From Klebsiella huaxiensis (lineage in GTDB: Bacteria; Pseudomonadota; Gammaproteobacteria; Enterobacterales; Enterobacteriaceae), in the NCBI RefSeq assembly GCF_003261575.2, contig NZ_CP036175.1, positions 3,100,001 through 3,164,000 on the forward strand: a DNA stretch of 64,000 nucleotides. Reading direction: 5' to 3'. The stretch's first letter is position 1; each line of letters begins with the position of its first letter. The translations under genes and the position numbers were made by a program. Below the pieces are notes generated by a model. It saw only the letters and a program-made list of their open reading frames with translations, made no database searches and was not told the origin of the DNA. Positions 60,798 to 64,000 of this stretch are shown piece by piece.

Positions 60798-61334
60798 TTA
60801 TTTTTCTTTCGGGTAGTGGATCAGCGAATGGAAATGGGCAGTCTGCGCGCTACTATTGCGATAAGCATGGGCTAAGTCACCGGCGAAACGCCGCCCCTCG
60901 CAGGGCTGCAACGACAACCACTCGCCTTGCAAACAGAGATCCAGCACGCCGCTAATCACCACCACATGCTCGATAACCCCTTGCTCATGCGGCGTAGACT
61001 CACTCAGCGCGCCGGGGGCCAGGGTAATGGAGAAATGGTCAAATCGTAGCACCGGGTCCCAGGGAAATATTGGCGTCACCACCATCGCCTGCTGCTGCGG
61101 GTCAAATGCGGCCGGTGCGGCGGTATCATCGGCCACGATAAACGCGGAGAACGGCACGTTCAGGCCGGTGGCAATCTTCCACAATGTGGCGACCGTCGGG
61201 CTGGACTCGTTACGTTCAATCTGGCCCAGCATCGCTTTGGATACGCCGGTTTCTTCCGCTAGTCGCGACAGGCTCCAGCCGCGCTGTTGGCGCAACGCTT
61301 TTAGGGTCGCCGACAGATGTTGCGCAATATTCAT
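60798..61334 (-). CDS. sutR: SutR transcriptional regulator
   Basis: 178 aa, same length as E. coli SutR (YdcN). XRE helix-turn-helix (SLSRLAEETGVSKAMLGQIERNESSPTVATLWKIATGLNVPFSAF) plus a C-terminal cupin (ESTPHEQGVIEHVVVISGVLDLCLQGEWLSL). SutR controls sulfur-use genes in E. coli. GGAGGTGGA lies at the chosen ATG. Divergent from ydcO. Confidence 0.92.
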   Translation of the reverse strand: MNIAQHLSATLKALRQQRGWSLSRLAEETGVSKAMLGQIERNESSPTVATLWKIATGLNVPFSAFIVADDTAAPAAFDPQQQAMVVTPIFPWDPVLRFDHFSITLAPGALSESTPHEQGVIEHVVVISGVLDLCLQGEWLSLQPCEGRRFAGDLAHAYRNSSAQTAHFHSLIHYPKEK

Positions 61335-61436
61335 TCCACCTCCCAATAATATCTGAGGGAATTATACGCATATTCACCTGATTCTACAGGTATCGGTTTA
61401 CCTTCCCAAACCCGAGCCAACAGAAAGCCAGTTGTA

Positions 61437-61478
61437 CGCTATAGCGCACAGTGTTAAATTAAATCGACCGCTATAACG
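61437..61478. promoter_or_regulatory. repeated operator in sutR-ydcO spacer
   Basis: CGCTATAGCG (61437-61446), a perfect palindrome, is repeated as CGCTATAACG (61469-61478). Both are followed by CAC or CA. They resemble the CTATAG-centred palindromes next to the other XRE-cupin regulator. The second lies 14 bp before the ydcO start. Confidence 0.5.
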
Positions 61479-61492
61479 CACAAGAGATACTC

Positions 61493-62659
61493 ATGCGCAC
61501 ATTTACCGTACCCTTTCCGACGCTGCTTGCCGGATTTGTCGCCGTATTAGTCGGCTACGCCAGCTCCGCCGCCATCATCTGGCAGGCCGCCGCTGCCGCG
61601 GGAGCCGATGCCACGCAAATCGCTGGCTGGATGACCGCATTAGGTCTGGGAATGGGCGTCAGTACCCTGGCGTTAACCTTGTGGCAAAAGGTTCCTATTC
61701 TTACGGCCTGGTCAACTCCCGGCGCAGCGCTACTGGTCAGCGGCTTGCAAGGAGTCACGCTGGCGCAGGCGGTTGGCGTCTTTATTTTTGCCAATGCCTT
61801 AATCGTACTTTGCGGCGTCACCGGCCTCTTTGCCCGTTTGATGAAGATCATTCCCCATTCGCTGGCGGCGGCAATGCTGGCCGGGATTTTGCTGCGCTTT
61901 GGCATGCAGGCTTTCGCCAGTCTGCAAGGAAATCTGCTGTTATGCGGCAGCATGCTGGCCGCCTGGTTGCTGTGCAAAACCTGGTTTCCGCGATTTGCCG
62001 TGGTAGCCGCTCTGCTGGCGGGCGGTGTCGTTGCCGGGTTAAGCGGAAACGTGACAACGTCACAAATTAGTTTTAGTTTTGTCGCCCCTTCTTATATTGC
62101 TCCGGTGTTTACCCCTGCGCTGCTGCTTAGCGTCGGTTTGCCTTTTTTCCTCGTCACCATGGCGTCACAAAACGCCCCCGGCTTCGCCACGCTTCAGGCT
62201 TCAGGTTATCGGGTCCCCGCTTCACCACTGATCGTGGCAACCGGCGGCCTGGCGCTGCTGCTGTCACCTTTTGGCGTGTATTCCATCTGTATCGCGGCGA
62301 TTACCGCCGCCATTTGCCAGAGCCCGGAAGCCCATCCGGAACCGCAAAAACGCTGGCTTGCAGCGGCGGCGGCAGGCATTTTTTATCTGCTGGCGGGGAT
62401 ATTTGGCGGCTCCATTACCTCCCTGATGGCGGCGTTGCCGATAGCATGGATCCAGATGCTTGCGGGACTGGCGCTGCTCGGTACCATTGGTGGCAGCCTG
62501 TTTCAGGCACTAAACCATGAAAATGAACGCGATGCGGCGGTGGTAACTTTCCTGGTCACCGCCAGCGGCGTAACGCTGGTAGGTATTGGATCTGCTTTTT
62601 GGGGACTGGTGCTTGGTGGCGTCAGCTATGTTCTGCTATCAACGCTGCGCCGCGCGTAG
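61493..62659 (+). CDS. ydcO: benzoate/H+ symporter-like protein YdcO
   Basis: 388 aa (E. coli YdcO 391). BenE family; about 12 hydrophobic segments. LLVSGLQGVTLAQAVGVFIFANALIVLCGVTGLFARLMKIIPHSLAAAMLAGILLRFG is diagnostic. Substrate in E. coli not established; BenE relatives carry benzoate. The 3' end overlaps the AraC gene by 21 bp (convergent). Confidence 0.9.
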   Translation: MRTFTVPFPTLLAGFVAVLVGYASSAAIIWQAAAAAGADATQIAGWMTALGLGMGVSTLALTLWQKVPILTAWSTPGAALLVSGLQGVTLAQAVGVFIFANALIVLCGVTGLFARLMKIIPHSLAAAMLAGILLRFGMQAFASLQGNLLLCGSMLAAWLLCKTWFPRFAVVAALLAGGVVAGLSGNVTTSQISFSFVAPSYIAPVFTPALLLSVGLPFFLVTMASQNAPGFATLQASGYRVPASPLIVATGGLALLLSPFGVYSICIAAITAAICQSPEAHPEPQKRWLAAAAAGIFYLLAGIFGGSITSLMAALPIAWIQMLAGLALLGTIGGSLFQALNHENERDAAVVTFLVTASGVTLVGIGSAFWGLVLGGVSYVLLSTLRRA

Positions 62660-63514
62660 CTGTGATGGCGTCAGGCCGGTGGCGCTTTTAACCCGGTTGC
62701 TAAAATGGCTGGCGGAGCTAAAACCGCAGGCCATGGCAATATCGGTTAACGGCAACTGACTATGGTAAATCAGCGCCTGCGCTTTGATCATACGACGCTG
62801 CATCACGTACTGATGCGGCGCCATCTTCATCGATTGGCGAAACATTCGCGCGAAGTGATATTCGCTCAATGCCGCTTCCAGAGCCAAATCAGCGAGGGTT
62901 AACGGCTGGTCCAGATTCTCCTCAATCCATTCCAGCAGATTGCGCAAGACGTGTGGCGCAAGCCCGCCTGTCACGGTGGGTAAACGCCACTGAACGTTAG
63001 AGTAATTCTGGATCAAGTGCGTGAGAAGCAGCGTGCTGGCCGAACTCAGCATGAGCTGATTAGCCTGCTGCTGCCAGTCGTTATCCAGCAGAAACTGGCG
63101 ATAGACGGCCGTTATCTTGTCATCGCTGGAGAAGGTTTTTTCCTGCAAGGTGAATGAGGCCGGGCTGCGGTCCCAAATCTGCTCGCCAACCCGGCGCAAA
63201 TGCGCGTCCGTGCAGTACATATGGACAAATGAAAGGTCACCACGAATATCCCAGGTGCTCTCATCTCCTTTCGGCATCAGGCAGAAACGATCCGGTCCAC
63301 CGCCATTTTTCCAACCATGCGGTGTTTTTTGGTAACTTTCGTAACCATCGGCAATATACAGGCTCAGCGTATGGTGGTCGCTTTGAACGGTGATGGTATC
63401 AAGATTGTTATACCACGCCGCCAGCTGAATACCGGAGTTGAGCTTCACCGTCTCCCGCAGCACGGCATTTTTTTGACGCAATGTTTCGAAAGTTCCGTAA
63501 GCCATAACCTTCAC
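62639..63514 (-). CDS. AraC-family transcriptional regulator
   Basis: 291 aa. C-terminal double helix-turn-helix (TLADLALEAALSEYHFARMFRQSMKMAPHQYVMQRRMIKAQALIYHSQLPLTDIAMACGFSSASHFSNRVKSATGLTPSQLR, residues 205-285). N-terminal cupin-type sensor region. Ligand unknown. Divergent from the truncated EamA transporter, with a MITE-like repeat in the spacer. Probably controls that transporter. Confidence 0.85.
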   Translation of the reverse strand: MKVMAYGTFETLRQKNAVLRETVKLNSGIQLAAWYNNLDTITVQSDHHTLSLYIADGYESYQKTPHGWKNGGGPDRFCLMPKGDESTWDIRGDLSFVHMYCTDAHLRRVGEQIWDRSPASFTLQEKTFSSDDKITAVYRQFLLDNDWQQQANQLMLSSASTLLLTHLIQNYSNVQWRLPTVTGGLAPHVLRNLLEWIEENLDQPLTLADLALEAALSEYHFARMFRQSMKMAPHQYVMQRRMIKAQALIYHSQLPLTDIAMACGFSSASHFSNRVKSATGLTPSQLRAAQR

Positions 63515-63534
63515 ATTCCCGATTTCACAGGTCT

Positions 63535-63663
<129 letters not shown>

Positions 63664-63812
63664 TCTATGAAGAGTCACGGGCAGATACCAGCCTTCACTC
63701 ACCGGCAACTAAAAATAAGCGCAAGAATTTGCAAGTCGGTAACAAGTTGATGACAGCGCGGCGTAGCCTCAGGCGTCAGAATGATCGGTACAACACTCAC
63801 GGGAGAGACATT

Positions 63813-64000
63813 TTGAACGCATTACTCTACGGATTAGTCGTCGTTATCTGGGGCACGACGTGGATTGCTATTTTTTTGCAGCAGGGACCGGTCGCCGCGC
63901 CGGTGTCCATTTTCTGGCGCTTTGCGTTGGCCAGCGTCACGATGCTGACCGTTCTGCTGATCGCCCGCCGTCTGCGCCCGCTGGCCGCACGCGACCATCT
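63813..64000 (+). CDS. EamA/DMT-family transporter (partial)
   Basis: First 62 codons of a drug/metabolite transporter. TTG start with GGGAGAG upstream. The sequence NALLYGLVVVIWGTTWIAIFLQQGPVAAPVSIFWRFALASVTML is the EamA N terminus (first two membrane segments). Runs off the right edge. Divergent from the AraC gene, its likely regulator. Substrate unknown. Confidence 0.82.
   Translation, partial: MNALLYGLVVVIWGTTWIAIFLQQGPVAAPVSIFWRFALASVTMLTVLLIARRLRPLAARDH

Overview
The window is chromosomal DNA of an enterobacterium (Enterobacteriaceae). Many proteins can be recognised from memory as close relatives of Escherichia coli K-12 proteins, at near-identical lengths: Tam, UxaB, GlsB, AnsP, YncE, YncD/PqqU, RihA, CurA, MnaT, YdcZ, YdcY, OrtT, YncL, PatD/YdcW, YdcVUTS, YdcR, YncJ, RlhA, SutR and YdcO. 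The GC-rich coding style, the Klebsiella-type REP repeats and the accessory content suggest Klebsiella/Raoultella or a close neighbour. The species cannot be fixed by reading alone. I saw no rRNA, tRNA, CRISPR array, prophage or plasmid replicon.

Layout. 1-13.7 kb is accessory metabolism and transport: a polar amino-acid ABC transporter (its binding protein lies outside the window), small exported proteins, a four-gene operon joining a 2-oxoglutarate/Fe(II)-type oxygenase to a methionine-type ABC importer, a nitronate monooxygenase/LysR/MFS module, an RhtB exporter, two VOC proteins and a YfcJ/YhhS-like MFS carrier. 14.1-21.7 kb is a copper/silver efflux locus (cusFCBA-type) whose first gene is split by a complete IS1 with a 9-bp target duplication. 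A CueR-type promoter and a CusR-like dyad lie just upstream. 21.9-31 kb carries an MBL-fold protein, tam, a 32-aa membrane peptide, uxaB, dgcF, yneG, glsB, kptA and a small P-loop kinase-like gene.

31-62.7 kb is the E. coli ansP-to-ydcN block in the same gene order, with islands inserted. These are rihA plus a YfcZ-like gene between yncD and curA; an XRE-cupin regulator in the place of mcbR; an orphan dipeptide-type binding protein, an aldehyde dehydrogenase and a hydrolase between ydcY and ortT; small ORFs and a structured RNA between yncL and patD; and a cyanide-insensitive-type bd oxidase operon plus a PPKG-repeat exported protein between ydcR and yncJ. The right edge has an AraC regulator diverging from a truncated EamA transporter.

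How genes work together. The ydcSTUV-patD cluster (binding protein, ATPase, two permeases, aminobutyraldehyde dehydrogenase) fits putrescine/polyamine uptake and breakdown. YncD/YncE sit divergently over a Fur-like box. MnaT/YdcZ overlap, and candidate operators for the XRE-cupin regulator flank them. The LysR at 8.1 kb probably controls both the nitronate monooxygenase and the MFS gene, because a similar short dyad precedes each.

The main candidates for new biology are the IS1-disrupted copper locus with its outward-facing CueR-type promoter, the small membrane peptides and the switch-like RNA in 46.5-47.4 kb, two families of MITE-like repeats (one copy supplies the stop codon of a regulator), and the PPKG-repeat protein.
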